64,000 bases of DNA from CBDANW01 sp965197825 (GCA_965197825.1 CBDANW010000002.1:806001-870000); one strand, 5' to 3'. Shown: positions 52,130-61,366, numbered from the stretch's first letter. A program made the numbers and translations. Notes: generated by a model from the letters alone, not told the origin.

Positions 52130-53733
52130 CCTTGCCGCCTCTCAGCGAGAGCGATCGCAACACGGCACGCACGCGCCTTGTGAATCGTTTCTTCCAGCTC
52201 CTTCTCGGGAATACTGTCGGCCACGATGCCGGCTCCGGTGCGCGTGAGGTAATGGCCGTTGCGGTGGCGGAGCGTTCTGATAACGATGCAGCTATCGAAG
52301 CGTCCGTCCTGCAGCAAGTAACCCACCGCCCCGCCGTAATATCCCCGCGCATTGGGCTCGGTCTCTCGGATCAGCTCCATAGCCCTGAGCTTTGGGGCGC
52401 CAGTGAGGGTTCCCATGTTCGCCGAGGCCACATAGGCGTGAAGCGCGTCAAGACCCGGAAGAAGCGTGCCTTTCACGCCGCTCACCAAGTGCTGCACGTG
52501 GCTATACTTTTCGACACGGAACGGCTCCGTGACCTTTCGCGTCCCCGGCACGGAGACTCGCGCCACATCGTTCCTTGCCAGGTCGACCAACATGGCATGC
52601 TCCGCTTGTTCTTTGGTGTCCAGGAGCAAGCTCACCGCTAGGCGCGCATCCAGTTCCTCGTCGATCACTCCATCGGGCCCGATGCCTCGCGGAGCCGTAC
52701 CGGCGATGGGCCGGATCATCACCTCGCCGCGTTCCACCTTGAGACAAGTTTCAGGGGAGGCACCGAGCAACTCGCCATCCCCGAGATCGACGTAGAACAT
52801 GTACGGCGAGGGGTTCCTAGAGCGAAGGGCACGGTAGACGGCCAGCGGCGAAGCGGAGCTCTTCATCCAGAGCCCGCGAGAGAGGACGCCTTGAAAGATG
52901 TCGCCGGCCAGAACGTGCGAAAGAAACTTCTCGACGGAAGACGTGAATTCCTCATCGGAGACATCCGCCTCTGCTTCTTTTTCCTGGACGGTGTTGTCGC
53001 TGAGGTCGTCCGGCAGAGACCCGTTTTTCTCGAGAGCCTTGACGTAGTAACGATGGCGCCCTTCGTCGTCACCATTGTCACTATTCGATGGGCCCACCAG
53101 CGCGCGGGTCACGACCCGCACCTCACCCCGAACGTGGTCGAAGGAGATCGCGTCTAAGGCGAACACGAAGTTCGCATCGGGCTCGCCGAGCGGGTCGGGA
53201 CGGCGTTGCGGAAGCTCTTCCCAAAGATCGACCGCCTCGTAGGAAAAAGCTCCGTAGAGCCCCGGTGGAAGCAAGTCTTCTTCGGGCTCTTCGTCCTCAA
53301 CCAAGCCCGCGAGTGCCCGCACGCCGTCGAGAACCGACGCCGCGCGAACTCGCTCCGCGTCGGGAACGGTTGGATTCTTGTCGAAATCGGGGAAGCTGGC
53401 GAGGAGCGAGGCCTTTCGTGATTCGGTCTTGGGTAAACGCGCCGCCAACGCTTCGATGAGCGGCACTCCCTGAGGCGTGAGTGGCGAATAGGTGGCGCGC
53501 GACCCTCGAATAACCAGCCGCACTAGCCCCTCCGGAATGACGAGGCTTCGAACTCCCGCCGGCGCACCCTGAGCCGCGCTCTCCATGAGCACCGCTCCCC
53601 TGCCCTGTTGTTGCAGAGACAGCCGCTGGAACAGCTCCACCGGCGAGGCGCACGCGTCCATGGGCAGAATGGACGTCCGCGCCCGGGCCTTCCGTGCTGC
53701 GGGACCAAAGGGACTAGGTAATCGCTTGCTCAT
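52126..53733 (-). CDS. trpE: Anthranilate synthase component I
   Basis: Converts chorismate and ammonia to anthranilate; feedback-inhibited by Trp. It has 535 residues from the ATG at 53733. A longer open frame reaches 53793, but that start lies inside the attenuator hairpin. Near the N-terminus VLMESAAQG matches the LLES-type Trp-binding motif. The catalytic half has LSHVLAGDIFQGVLSR, DLGDGELLGASPETCLKVERGEVMIRPIAGT, MLVDLARNDVARV, TLTGAPKLRAMELI and IRTLRHRNGHYLTRTGAGIVADS. A charged insert (about 235-280) precedes the catalytic half. It is the first structural gene after the attenuator. Confidence 0.95.
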   Translation of the reverse strand: MSKRLPSPFGPAARKARARTSILPMDACASPVELFQRLSLQQQGRGAVLMESAAQGAPAGVRSLVIPEGLVRLVIRGSRATYSPLTPQGVPLIEALAARLPKTESRKASLLASFPDFDKNPTVPDAERVRAASVLDGVRALAGLVEDEEPEEDLLPPGLYGAFSYEAVDLWEELPQRRPDPLGEPDANFVFALDAISFDHVRGEVRVVTRALVGPSNSDNGDDEGRHRYYVKALEKNGSLPDDLSDNTVQEKEAEADVSDEEFTSSVEKFLSHVLAGDIFQGVLSRGLWMKSSASPLAVYRALRSRNPSPYMFYVDLGDGELLGASPETCLKVERGEVMIRPIAGTAPRGIGPDGVIDEELDARLAVSLLLDTKEQAEHAMLVDLARNDVARVSVPGTRKVTEPFRVEKYSHVQHLVSGVKGTLLPGLDALHAYVASANMGTLTGAPKLRAMELIRETEPNARGYYGGAVGYLLQDGRFDSCIVIRTLRHRNGHYLTRTGAGIVADSIPEKELEETIHKARACRVAIALAERRQG

Positions 53734-53783
53734 TTTGCGTTTCCCGAGTCTTTCGCAACGCCGGGGAGGCGCCCTGAAACGCA

Positions 53784-53813
53784 AAAGAGGCACCCTCCCG
53801 CGGGTTGCCTCTC
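53784..53813 (-). terminator. trp attenuator terminator hairpin
   Basis: On the minus strand AGAGGCA and TGCCTCT form a 7-bp stem, extended after one bulge by CCC/GGG, with a small GC-rich loop and TTTT after it. It lies between the leader peptide and trpE. Its left arm (segment 3, ACCCGC at 53800-53805) can alternatively pair with segment 2 (GCGGGT, just after the trpL stop), giving the antiterminator. Confidence 0.9.
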
Positions 53814-53839
53814 CTTTATTGATGACAGGATCGAGCTAC

Positions 53840-53892
53840 CCGCTCAGGAACCGAACCACCACCACCAGCGGTTGGAATCGGTTACTGAGCGG
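53840..53892 (-). promoter_or_regulatory. trp leader RNA segments 1 and 2 (pause/antiterminator arms)
   Basis: Segment 1 (CCGCTCAG, 53885-53892) lies in the leader-peptide codons before the Trp run. Segment 2 (CTGAGCGG, 53840-53847) overlaps the leader stop codon and is its perfect 8-bp complement. A ribosome stalled at the Trp codons would cover segment 1 and free segment 2 to pair with segment 3 (GCGGGT/ACCCGC), preventing the terminator. This is the full four-segment logic of classical attenuation. Confidence 0.85.
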
Positions 53893-53909
53893 CTTCCCGT
53901 CATGATCAT
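53844..53909 (-). CDS. trpL: trp operon leader peptide with four tandem Trp codons
   Basis: 21-codon ORF, MIMTGSRSV ... NRWWWWFGS, then TGA. Four successive TGG codons (53856-53867) precede the stop by three codons. A second ATG at 53903 could also start it. It lies between a sigma70-like promoter and a terminator hairpin upstream of trpE. The Trp run, its distance to the stop and the mutually exclusive hairpins identify it as a Trp-sensing leader, not a chance ORF. Confidence 0.92.
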   Translation of the reverse strand: MIMTGSRSVTDSNRWWWWFGS

Positions 53910-53927
53910 CACTACCTATCGAAAAGA

Positions 53928-53956
53928 CTTATACCTCAGCCGGCGCTGCTGGTCAA
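53928..53956 (-). promoter_or_regulatory. trp operon promoter
   Basis: Minus-strand TTGACC (53951-53956) and TATAAG (53928-53933) are separated by exactly 17 bp, a near-consensus sigma70-type promoter. Transcription would begin near 53921, about 12 nt before the leader ATG. It gives a leader of about 140 nt to the terminator. No TrpR operator was recognised. Confidence 0.75.
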
Positions 53957-54036
53957 GAGCGATGAGGAACACTGCGGCACGATACCGGACCCGCACGATG
54001 CTTTCTTCTATACGAGCGGTCGAGGCAACGCAAACT

Positions 54037-55498
54037 CTATCGAGACCGCCCTACACGCATGCGAGTCGCTCGATACAAGAAGCGACGCGACCCTGCCCAG
54101 GTGTCCGGCCAGTCGCGATACTCACCCACGCGCTCTATGCGATAACGCCCCCAATCCTCTCCCTCCGTCAGCGGGCGCCCCACCACCAAGACATAGAACG
54201 GGATCCTTGGCCTCGCCGCGCGCAGCCAACTGGCCAGGTCACGCCGTCTCACACTGACGACCTCGATTTTCGGACGGCCTAGGTAGTAGCGGCCTCCTAG
54301 TTTATTGTCTCCACCGTCCACGATGACCAGTCTATCCTGGAAGTCCTCGAGACGATTGAGGGTCAACGCTGCCTCGATCGGGCCCCGGTTGGCATACAAA
54401 ATGCTGGCCAGAGCCAGTGCCACCAGATGCATTCCAACGAAGAGCCGTACATGGATTCGACGAATCTTCCCCTCCGGGCCCTCGGAGAACAGGAGAGAAG
54501 ACGCGTAGACGACCAAGAGAAGAATAAGAGCCGGAAGAACGAAGCGGAAATCCTTCCGCGCCGTGACATTGTGTAGAGAGATGTAGACAAAAGAGGCGGC
54601 CGCCAGCAGCGGGAGCTTTCCGCTCCCTTCCCAGAGAGCACGGAAACCGTTACGCAGGAATGGTGGTATGAGGACCAACACCAGACAGATGAACGCCGCG
54701 TAGAACCACACGGCTTGATCCCCGTAGCGCCGCGCCTGCCCTTCAAAAACGTTCCACGCGACGTAGCGGAACGGGCTGTGTAGGAATTTGCCCCAAGTGA
54801 GAAAATCCACGATACCCTGACCGGTTGACCGTTATGGCGGACCCTAGCGCCAGAAACAGGCAGGCCCGCCAACGTTTCTGCAGCAGACCGGCCCCAAGAA
54901 GAACCGGGCCGAAGAACGCGTCCTGAAAACGGCAGGCGAAAGCGAGCCCTAGCAGGAGTCCGGACAGGAACGGCCAGAGGGAACCGAGTCCATGGAACAG
55001 GAAGATGGCGGTAAGGGAAAGACCTACCGCGAAAGTCAGACCGGTGGGTTGAACGCCACTATAGACAACCAACGCATTGGCAGCGAAGAACAAGAGCAAT
55101 GGCCTTTGTCTTTTCCAACCTTCCCAGCGCACGATCAGGATCCATAGTGCCGCCACCGGAAGCAGAGAGACCAGACCATGAACGAAACGAGTCGCCACCA
55201 TCATGGCATGGGGCTCGGTGATGCCGATCCAGGCAACGAGCTTGAAGACACCAGCGAGAATCCCCGGGTACACCCAGGAGCGTAAGCCTTGAACGTAGTC
55301 GTGAGGCCGCCACCAACTGCCATCGAAAGCAAGGTAATAGGCCGGGTCGACGTATTGGAACTGATGATCGGAGAAAGCGTAGCCGCGACTGAAGAAGACG
55401 GCAGGCAAGCGAACGATGAACGCGAAGAGGAGGTAATGCCCTAGCGCGATCTCACCGGGCCCGACGGACTCACGCAACCACTGGAAGAAACGCTGCAT
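54037..55498 (-). pseudogene. GT22-like (Alg9/PIG-B type) membrane mannosyltransferase, frameshifted
   Basis: Multi-helix glycosyltransferase resembling family 22. The first frame (from 55498) has LLFAFIVRLPAVFFSRGYAFSDHQFQYVDPAYYLAFDG, the luminal catalytic loop with paired Asp, then YVQGLRSWVYPGILAG. At about 54825 the frame must shift by one to join DFLTWGKFLHSPFRYVAWNVFEGQARRYGDQAVWFY, a hallmark segment of the family. Helices and a soluble C-terminus ending at 54037 follow. The two frames together give about 487 residues. A single indel breaks it; sequencing error cannot be excluded. It is tandem to the trp promoter but transcribed into it. Confidence 0.78.
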
Positions 55499-55566
55499 TC
55501 GAAGTAGACTCCGACTTTCCGCGTCCGCGATGGAATCCGAAGAATAGCACAGGTTCCGGAAGTCCC

Positions 55567-56744
55567 TTGGTGTTGAAACAACCCAAATCTCTCTTCTGGC
55601 TCACGATTGCGCTAGCCGTCGGCATTTGCGCGCACACGGCTGTCTTCAAGTGGACACCCCCCCTACAGCGTCGTGACCGAAGCGGCCCGAAACATCGTGC
55701 AGGGCATCAACCCCTACGCACCGAACCCCCAGCTGGATTTCTTCAAGTACAGCCCGCTCGCCGGTCTATTGATGCTTCCTTTCAGCATCTTGCCGGATGC
55801 ATTGGGCACGTTCTTGTTGCTTCTGTTACAGGCTGGGTTGTTCATCTGGGGTTTGGCACGATGGGCCCGAGCGGCCGGCTACCCACTGGAACACTCGGTC
55901 ACCATGCAATGGATTGCCTTCTTCTCGGTCTTCTTGGATGCCACCTTAGCGATCCAAGTCGGCCAATGGAACGTCGGCATATTTGGCCTGATGCTTCTCG
56001 GCGCGGCTCAGTATGCGGAAGGCAACTATACACGTTCGGGCTTGGTGCTCTCCCTAGGCACGAATCTCAAACTCTTTCCTTTCACATTGGGGCTCTGTCT
56101 TCTGACCGGACTCAAAAGGAAGTATTGGGGTGGCTTCTTCGGCGGCCTGGTACTTTGGTTTCTACTGCCCTCTCTCCTCATCGGAATCCAAGACAACTTT
56201 CGGTTGTTGTCGCAGTGGTTTCAGCTAATGAGCTGGGATGTAACCCGAAACCAGGATCCAATGGTAGACATCGTGACCTTCTTTTCCCTCCATTTCGGCG
56301 CGAGCGAATCCCTCCGCACTCCTCTGGCGATCCTTGTCGGACTACTCATCGGTGCCGGGACCTTCTACCTTTTCTGCAAGGGCGAGGACCAGTTCCTCAA
56401 TCGATTCCTACTTCCCATCAACGGTACTCTATGTGCTCCTGTTTTCCTACCTGAGCGAGTCAGCGACGTCGGTGGTGGCCAACCGGCGGCATTTTTCTTA
56501 TCGGCATGCAGGCCGTGGAGAACGAGAAGCATAGGCGACTTTCTATTTGTTGCTCTGGGCGATCTCTCTGGTTCTCATCCCCGTCTTCTATTCCAGCCTT
56601 GTCACACACGCTATGACACAGTGGGCCCGTGGATTTCACATGAAGACGGTGGGCTACGTGTTCACCTCGGTCGTCGTTGGGGTGCTTTTCTGGAAGCATC
56701 GGTCAAGAAACGCCAACACTGACTCGATGCATGCACGCTCTTGA
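55567..56744 (+). pseudogene. GT87 (DUF2029) mannosyltransferase-like gene with several frameshifts
   Basis: The main frame encodes NIVQGINPYAPNPQLDFFKYSPLAGLLMLPFSILP, LAIQVGQWNVGIFGLMLLG and a series of helices, as in polyprenol-phosphate-dependent GT87 enzymes. The N-terminus (LFWLTIALAVGICAHTAVFKWTPP) is in another frame, broken at a seven-C run near 55660. Near 56408, 56484 and 56546 the coding frame changes again (PSTVLYVLLFSYLSESATSVV; GGIFLIGMQAVENEKHRR; LLWAISLVLIPVFYSSL). At least four indels are needed. It is divergent from the GT22 gene, 68 bp away. Confidence 0.75.
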
Positions 56745-56840
56745 GCATCCTGGAGAAACGGTGGCGGCTCGACCCCAGTGTGGTACCGTATTAGTTAGAA
56801 GACGATAGCTTTCCCAAAAAACCAATTCCTGTGGGTTCAC

Positions 56841-57653
56841 GTGAACGGGAAAAATTTGTTAGCCTGTGTTGCCGGCGCACTGGTGCTTGTCTTTGGAAGC
56901 GAAGCACTCGCCTCGGGTGCTCTCGCACGAGTTCTGTCGCCGAAGAACGATTTCAATGGCGGGGGCATGTCGATGGAGTCGACGAGATCCTGATCCGCGG
57001 CGGCTCGGTGAGAGTCCGTCATCTCGAGGCGAAACCGATTCAGAGACAGGATCATCGCTTCACCGCTCCCCTACCTGAGTGGGATATCGATCTGGAGCTC
57101 GACAAGATCGAAGGACGCAGTGACGTGCGGCTTATCGAGAAGCCGAGCTCGTGGAACGACTACACGGCGGTCGTTCGAATCGACGACAGCGACCACGTAG
57201 GCGACAGCTACTACGAGTTCCAACTCACCTGGAACGAGCGCGACGACTGGGGTGCCTGGGGTCGTGACCCCTGGGATGATGATGACGACGACAGGGATGA
57301 CGTCTGGGGGCGAAACGAGCACGAGGACTGGAACAGCGACAGAGATCGCGAAGGCGGAGCGTTTCGCTTGGGAAGGACGCGTCGACATCGGAGCGGAGAT
57401 CCGAATCCGTGGCGGCGACCATGAGGTAGACGACGCCGGCGGCCGAGGCACACAAGAGCTCAGAAGTCGATTCACGGCCGACCTGCCGGAGGCCGAAGTA
57501 ACGGTCTCGCTCCGCCAGCTCGATGGCCGCGGCCGCGTAGAGCTCATCCAAACGCCGAGCGCCGAGAACGACTACACCGCCGTCGTGCGAATAGAGGATT
57601 CTGACAGCGGGGACGACACCTATGAGTTCGAGCTCACCTGGGGAAGACATTAA
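56841..57653 (+). pseudogene. Secreted two-repeat protein, frameshifted
   Basis: From the GTG at 56841 a signal peptide is readable (NGKNLLACVAGALVLVFGSEALASG). Frame then shifts near 56950 to a domain FQWRGHVDGVDEILIRGG ... SSWNDYTAVVRIDDSD ... YYEFQLTW. A very acidic Asp/Trp-rich linker (GRDPWDDDDDDRDDVWGRNE) follows, and near 57345 another shift leads to a second copy of the domain (FAWEGRVDIGAEIRIRGG ... SAENDYTAVVRIEDSD ... YEFELTW). The two ~95-residue repeats share the blocks IRGG, NDYTAVVRI-DSD and YEF-LTW. I do not recognise the family. It is exported if intact; two indels or assembly errors. Confidence 0.6.
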
Positions 57654-57925
57654 TGCCTCAGTGCCGCGGGGCCCCACCCCCACGGCCTGCGCTTTCGTCG
57701 GCGCATTCGCGCCGGGCTCGCTCCGCTCGCGCAGAGCACCGCTGTCATCACTTAGCACCCTGCTAGTGCTTCAGTGCCGCGTCCGCCGAAGTTCTCAATT
57801 GTTAGGAGTACGGACGAAGGTGGACACCCCGCTCCGCCTCCAAACGCGCTTGCATTGCGCGAAGCGGAATCGGTAGTATCCAGCTGCACGAGGGAGCTTT
57901 GCGTGCCGAAACAAAGGAGGAGAGA
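57654..57925. promoter_or_regulatory. Upstream region of the secreted 167-residue protein
   Basis: 270 bp, GC-rich at the left, without a gene. Contains a strong ribosome site AAAGGAGGAGAG directly before the ATG at 57926. No convincing -35/-10 pair was found. Confidence 0.35.
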
Positions 57926-58429
57926 ATGAAGGGACTCATAACGGTCTTCTGTATTGCCGGCCTTTTGACGGCACCGAGCCTGTCGCTGGCGCATCCCCAT
58001 TTCAACAAGTCCGTCAACGTCAAGCTACCGAGCGGCGCGGACGCCGTGATTTCTTATCAGACGGTACCGGCCAACGAGGCACACGCCACAGGCGCCGCCG
58101 CCGGATCGTTCGTCACGCCCCGCAATCCGAACCTAACCCTGTCGGCGGACATCATGTCCGGAAGCGTCGCCGTCCCCGCGGGCGAGTACACCATCGGCAT
58201 CATCAAGAATGGCGACAACGACTATACGATGGCCCTCTACAAGGGAACGCCCCCGCGTGGAGCGCCCGACATGGCGCAGATGATCAAGCTCGATTCGATG
58301 TACTCGACGACGATGGGCACCTCCCACCACCTGCTCATCGACATCACACCGGGCGACGGGAAGTTCGAAGGCAAGGCCGTGCTCACCTTGCACTTCGGAT
58401 CCATGTACCTCGCTGGAGCCCTTTCGTAA
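57926..58429 (+). CDS. Secreted hypothetical protein
   Basis: 167 residues from the ATG at 57926, chosen for the AAAGGAGGAGAG site 4 nt upstream. A signal peptide MKGLITVFCIAGLLTAPSLS-LA precedes a beta-rich domain: VKLPSGADAVISYQTVPANE, SGSVAVPAGEYTIGIIKNGDNDYTMALYKG, LTLHFGSMYLAG. The pattern (VPAGEYTIGIIK ... YTMALY) is like DUF2911-type secreted proteins of Bacteroidota and Acidobacteriota, but I am not certain. It is followed by a strong terminator. Confidence 0.7.
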   Translation: MKGLITVFCIAGLLTAPSLSLAHPHFNKSVNVKLPSGADAVISYQTVPANEAHATGAAAGSFVTPRNPNLTLSADIMSGSVAVPAGEYTIGIIKNGDNDYTMALYKGTPPRGAPDMAQMIKLDSMYSTTMGTSHHLLIDITPGDGKFEGKAVLTLHFGSMYLAGALS

Positions 58430-58446
58430 CATTCTTCTCGCAATAG

Positions 58447-58478
58447 GAAGCGGAGAGATACGAGGGTCTCTCCGCTTC
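58447..58478. terminator. Bidirectional hairpin between convergent genes
   Basis: A perfect 12-bp inverted repeat (gaagcggagaga / tctctccgcttc) with an 8-nt loop lies 18 bp after the secreted-protein stop and before the end of the convergent transglycosylase gene. There is no long T run on either side, so it may act as a bidirectional terminator or as an mRNA 3' stabiliser. Confidence 0.7.
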
Positions 58479-58659
58479 AAATGTTTCGTTGCCGCAATCG
58501 GCGAAGCACGCTAAGGGCCAGGTTATGATCAATCTAACCCGTCGTGCTCCCGTTCCTCGACACTCGATGCACAGCAATGGGCGCGTTCGAGCGGGCAAAC
58601 CCGGAGCCGAAACTACAGTAACGCTCGAAGCATGAGCAGCGGTCGACGCAGGCGGTAAC

Positions 58660-60222
58660 TCAGCGGTCGCTGCTCGCGGCGCTTTTTCTCTCCAGCGTCT
58701 CGCCAATCAGCTTGTAGCTGACGTAGTACTTGTAGATATTGCTGACGTACTGGACGGTTTCTCGTCCAATCCTCTTCGCCGCGATGACCTCCACGTTGCG
58801 AAACCAGACGTTGGGATCTAACCCATTCTCCTCCGCTTCTTCTCGCAATCGTGACACCCTGGCCGGCCCTGCGTTGTAGGACGCTAACGTGAAGATCCCC
58901 TTGTTGAGGTCGTCCATCGGTTGGTCGGCGAAGTAGCGATCCATCATGAAACGCATATACTTCACGCCGGCATGGATGTTGTTCTCAATCTCTTCTATGT
59001 TCGGGATGTTGACGTTCCGATCGGCAGCCGTGAAAGAAAGTACCTGCATAACACCGATGGCGCCGGCAGCGCTCCTCACACTCTGATCGATTTCGGATTC
59101 CTGATAGGCCTGGGCGGCCACCAATAGCCAATCGAGATCGTACTGAGCCGCGTATTTCCGAAACAGCTCGGCGGCGTTGCGTAAGCGCGCCACATCCTCA
59201 TCGGCGCGGGAGTTCTTCACGTACGCCGTGTTCCGTAGGTATCTCTTGAGTAGGATGTTCCCCATCAGAGTCCCCTTCCCGTGCGACACGGCGAACGCAT
59301 CCATGACCTCTTTCAACTGCGGGCTGTCTTGGCGAAGCGCCCAGGCTATCTGTCCTCCTTCACGCACCGCGAGATCGTCGTGCACGGTGATGTCCAAGAT
59401 CTGAGCCCAGAACTCCGCGAGGTAGCTGTCCGCGACGGTGATGGGAACGATGCCGGCGCTCACCATCTCTAGAATATCCTCTGTCTCGAGGAGCTCGTCG
59501 GCCGGCTCTATTCGGATGGGCGCCAGACCCTCGCTCCGAAACCTTTCGTTGAGGGCGAGAAGGCTAGCGTGGTAACTGCTCGACTCGCGTACGAAGACTT
59601 CCTTGCCGGAGAGATCCTCTAGACTCGCCACCGAGGGCGCGGTGGGCCCCGTCACCACGAGCTCCCGCACGTCGCCAGCAAAAGGCGTCGAGAAGTCCAC
59701 ATCTGCTTCGCGCTCCGGCGTGATGGTGAGGTTCGCGGCGGCGATGTCACCCCGCCCTTCGACGAGTGCGGGGATGAGCTGATCTCGTGATACCGGAATG
59801 AACGCCACGTTCAAACGGAGGACTCCCGAGCCCAGCTTCTTGTTGACTTCCTCTTCGAAGAACTTCCCGGCTTCCTAAGTGATCCCGCGGTGCTCGTTTA
59901 GATCGAGGAAGTAGTTCGTCTTGCTGAACGTTACGAGCATACGGACGACACCGCGCTCCACCATCGCGTCCAGATCCCCGGTCCACGGTTGCATTAAACT
60001 CCGAATGGCGATGTCGGTCTCACGAACGGAAGGCGCTGCCGCCTCTTCGACGACGGGACTTTCCGCAGGCGGAGACTCCTCCGCGACCGTATCGGTTGAG
60101 ACTTCGTCGCCGGCCGCCTGAGGTGCAGCTCGCTCCTCCGATCCGGAACAAGCAGTGGAAACAACCAAACCCAATACCAAAACGAGACCGGTTAGAATTC
60201 CGAGTGAGTCAGGACGTTTCAT
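58660..60222 (-). pseudogene. MltF-like lytic transglycosylase lipoprotein with in-frame amber codon
   Basis: The frame from 60222 encodes a lipoprotein signal (LVLGLVVSTACSGS), a low-complexity Glu/Pro/Ala segment and the start of an SBP_bac_3 domain (RGVVRMLVTFSKTNYFLDLNEHRGIT). A TAG at 59875-59877 interrupts it. The same frame resumes EAGKFFEEEVNKKLGSG and carries the rest of SBP_bac_3 (RGDIAAANLTITPEREADVDFSTPF), then an SLT domain with catalytic Glu in AAQAYQESEID, GVMQVLSFTA and FTLASYNAGPARV, to 58660. One nonsense codon separates about 115 and 404 residues. MltF enzymes cleave peptidoglycan glycan strands; the C-terminal part has its own possible start at 59814 but no signal peptide. 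Confidence 0.85.
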
Positions 60223-60258
60223 CGAGTCACCTCTCCTCCTCGAAGTACGGCACGCAAA

Positions 60259-60905
60259 CTATTCAATCGTTACGTAACGCTCTAGACGCGCGACCTCTTC
60301 TTCTCCGACGTACTTTCCCATCTCCCGTCGAAACTGCTCCATCGTCCGATAGGGTCGATACTCCTTGAACTCGTGCAGCATTCGCTGGCCGAGGCCGGGG
60401 ATGGTCAAGATGTCCTCGTCGCTGGCACTGTTCAGGTTGATGGGTATGAAACCGTACTGGGCCAGCCGCGCGGTTTCTTCGGGTCCCACGTACTTGCCGA
60501 TCTCTCGGTCGAACTGCGCAAAGCTCCGCCAGGGTCGGTACTCTTCGAACTCGTACGCCATGCGCTCTCCGGCACCGGGAATCGCAGGATCTCTTCGCGC
60601 GTAGCCGTGTTCAAATTGATGTGGACAAACGCTTTGCCGTAGACCTCCGTCAGCTGGTCCTCGGTGAGATGAACCAGCAGAACCGAGTTCGCACCTCGGA
60701 TACTTGTGAACGGACGACCGTCCGTGACGGCCCGCACGGCGGCCTCGTTCATGTGCGGCAGGGCCAGGAGCTCCTCCTCGGTCGCGACGTTCAAATCAAT
60801 AAGGCCCTGGGACTTGCCCACCTGACATTCGGCGTTAGGCGCTAGACCCATGGTCAGGATCGTCGATACGGCACACGCGAGGGTCCAAGTTCTCAGTCGA
60901 TTCAT
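60259..60905 (-). pseudogene. Secreted helix-hairpin-helix (ComEA-type) protein, frameshifted
   Basis: From 60905: signal peptide (LACAVSTILTMGLAPNAEC), then LIDLNVATEEELLALPHMNE, a first HhH, then HINLNTATREEIL, a second HhH. There a 1-bp shift near 60580 is needed to continue IPGAGERMAYEFEEYRPWRSFAQFDREIGKYV. A third HhH follows (PINLNSASDEDILTIPGLGQRMLHEFKEYRPYR) and the gene ends at 60259. The result would be about 215 residues with three LN-A(T/S)-E-L-IPG modules. ComEA-like HhH proteins bind DNA; this tandem form is of unknown function. Confidence 0.78.
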
Positions 60906-60919
60906 GTCTCTCTCCTTGC

Positions 60920-61354
60920 TCAGTTTGTGACGTCACGCGAGCCGGACAACACTGGATGACGATAACCGTACGCCAGTCCCAAGAGTCCCAAATGTACCAT
61001 TGCTGCCGGAGCCAGGGCGGGCGGTGCCTTGGCTTTCGCAGCTTTCCAAAAAAGCTCGAAACCCTCGAGACTCGGATTGACCTCGACCTGAAAAGCGCTG
61101 CTGCCCCGGTAGTGAAGCACCAAGCCCGTCAGGCCAGCAAACAAATAGAGGACCATGAGAATCCGCAGGGCCTTGAGGCTCGAGGGGCCTCGACCGAAGG
61201 CATGCGCGCCGACCGCCACCAATCCCGCGGCAATGAGAACCAGTGGCACAAATTGCAGACGATCCTCGTAGTGCTCGAGCAGCATCAAATCGGAGCCGGT
61301 GACAACGAGTCCAAGGAAGAGCAAAACCAAGAGCAAGCGACGAAGCGAAGGCAT
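60920..61354 (-). CDS. Small hypothetical membrane protein
   Basis: 144 residues with four predicted membrane helices (about 5-23, 35-52, 62-82, 112-130). A short soluble loop has HYRGSSAFQVEVNPSLEGFELFWKAAKAKAPP. The ATG at 61354 is preferred because GGGAG lies 7 nt upstream; a GTG start 9 bp earlier is possible. It lies between the HEAT-repeat gene (12 bp upstream) and the HhH gene (14 bp downstream), probably one transcript. Family not recognised. Confidence 0.75.
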   Translation of the reverse strand: MPSLRRLLLVLLFLGLVVTGSDLMLLEHYEDRLQFVPLVLIAAGLVAVGAHAFGRGPSSLKALRILMVLYLFAGLTGLVLHYRGSSAFQVEVNPSLEGFELFWKAAKAKAPPALAPAAMVHLGLLGLAYGYRHPVLSGSRDVTN

Positions 61355-61366
61355 CGAACTCACTCC

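Noticed and set aside
53734..53793. TrpE start at 53793
   Set aside because: It lies inside the attenuator hairpin; translation from there would bypass the regulatory design. The ATG at 53733 gives a normal TrpE N-terminus.
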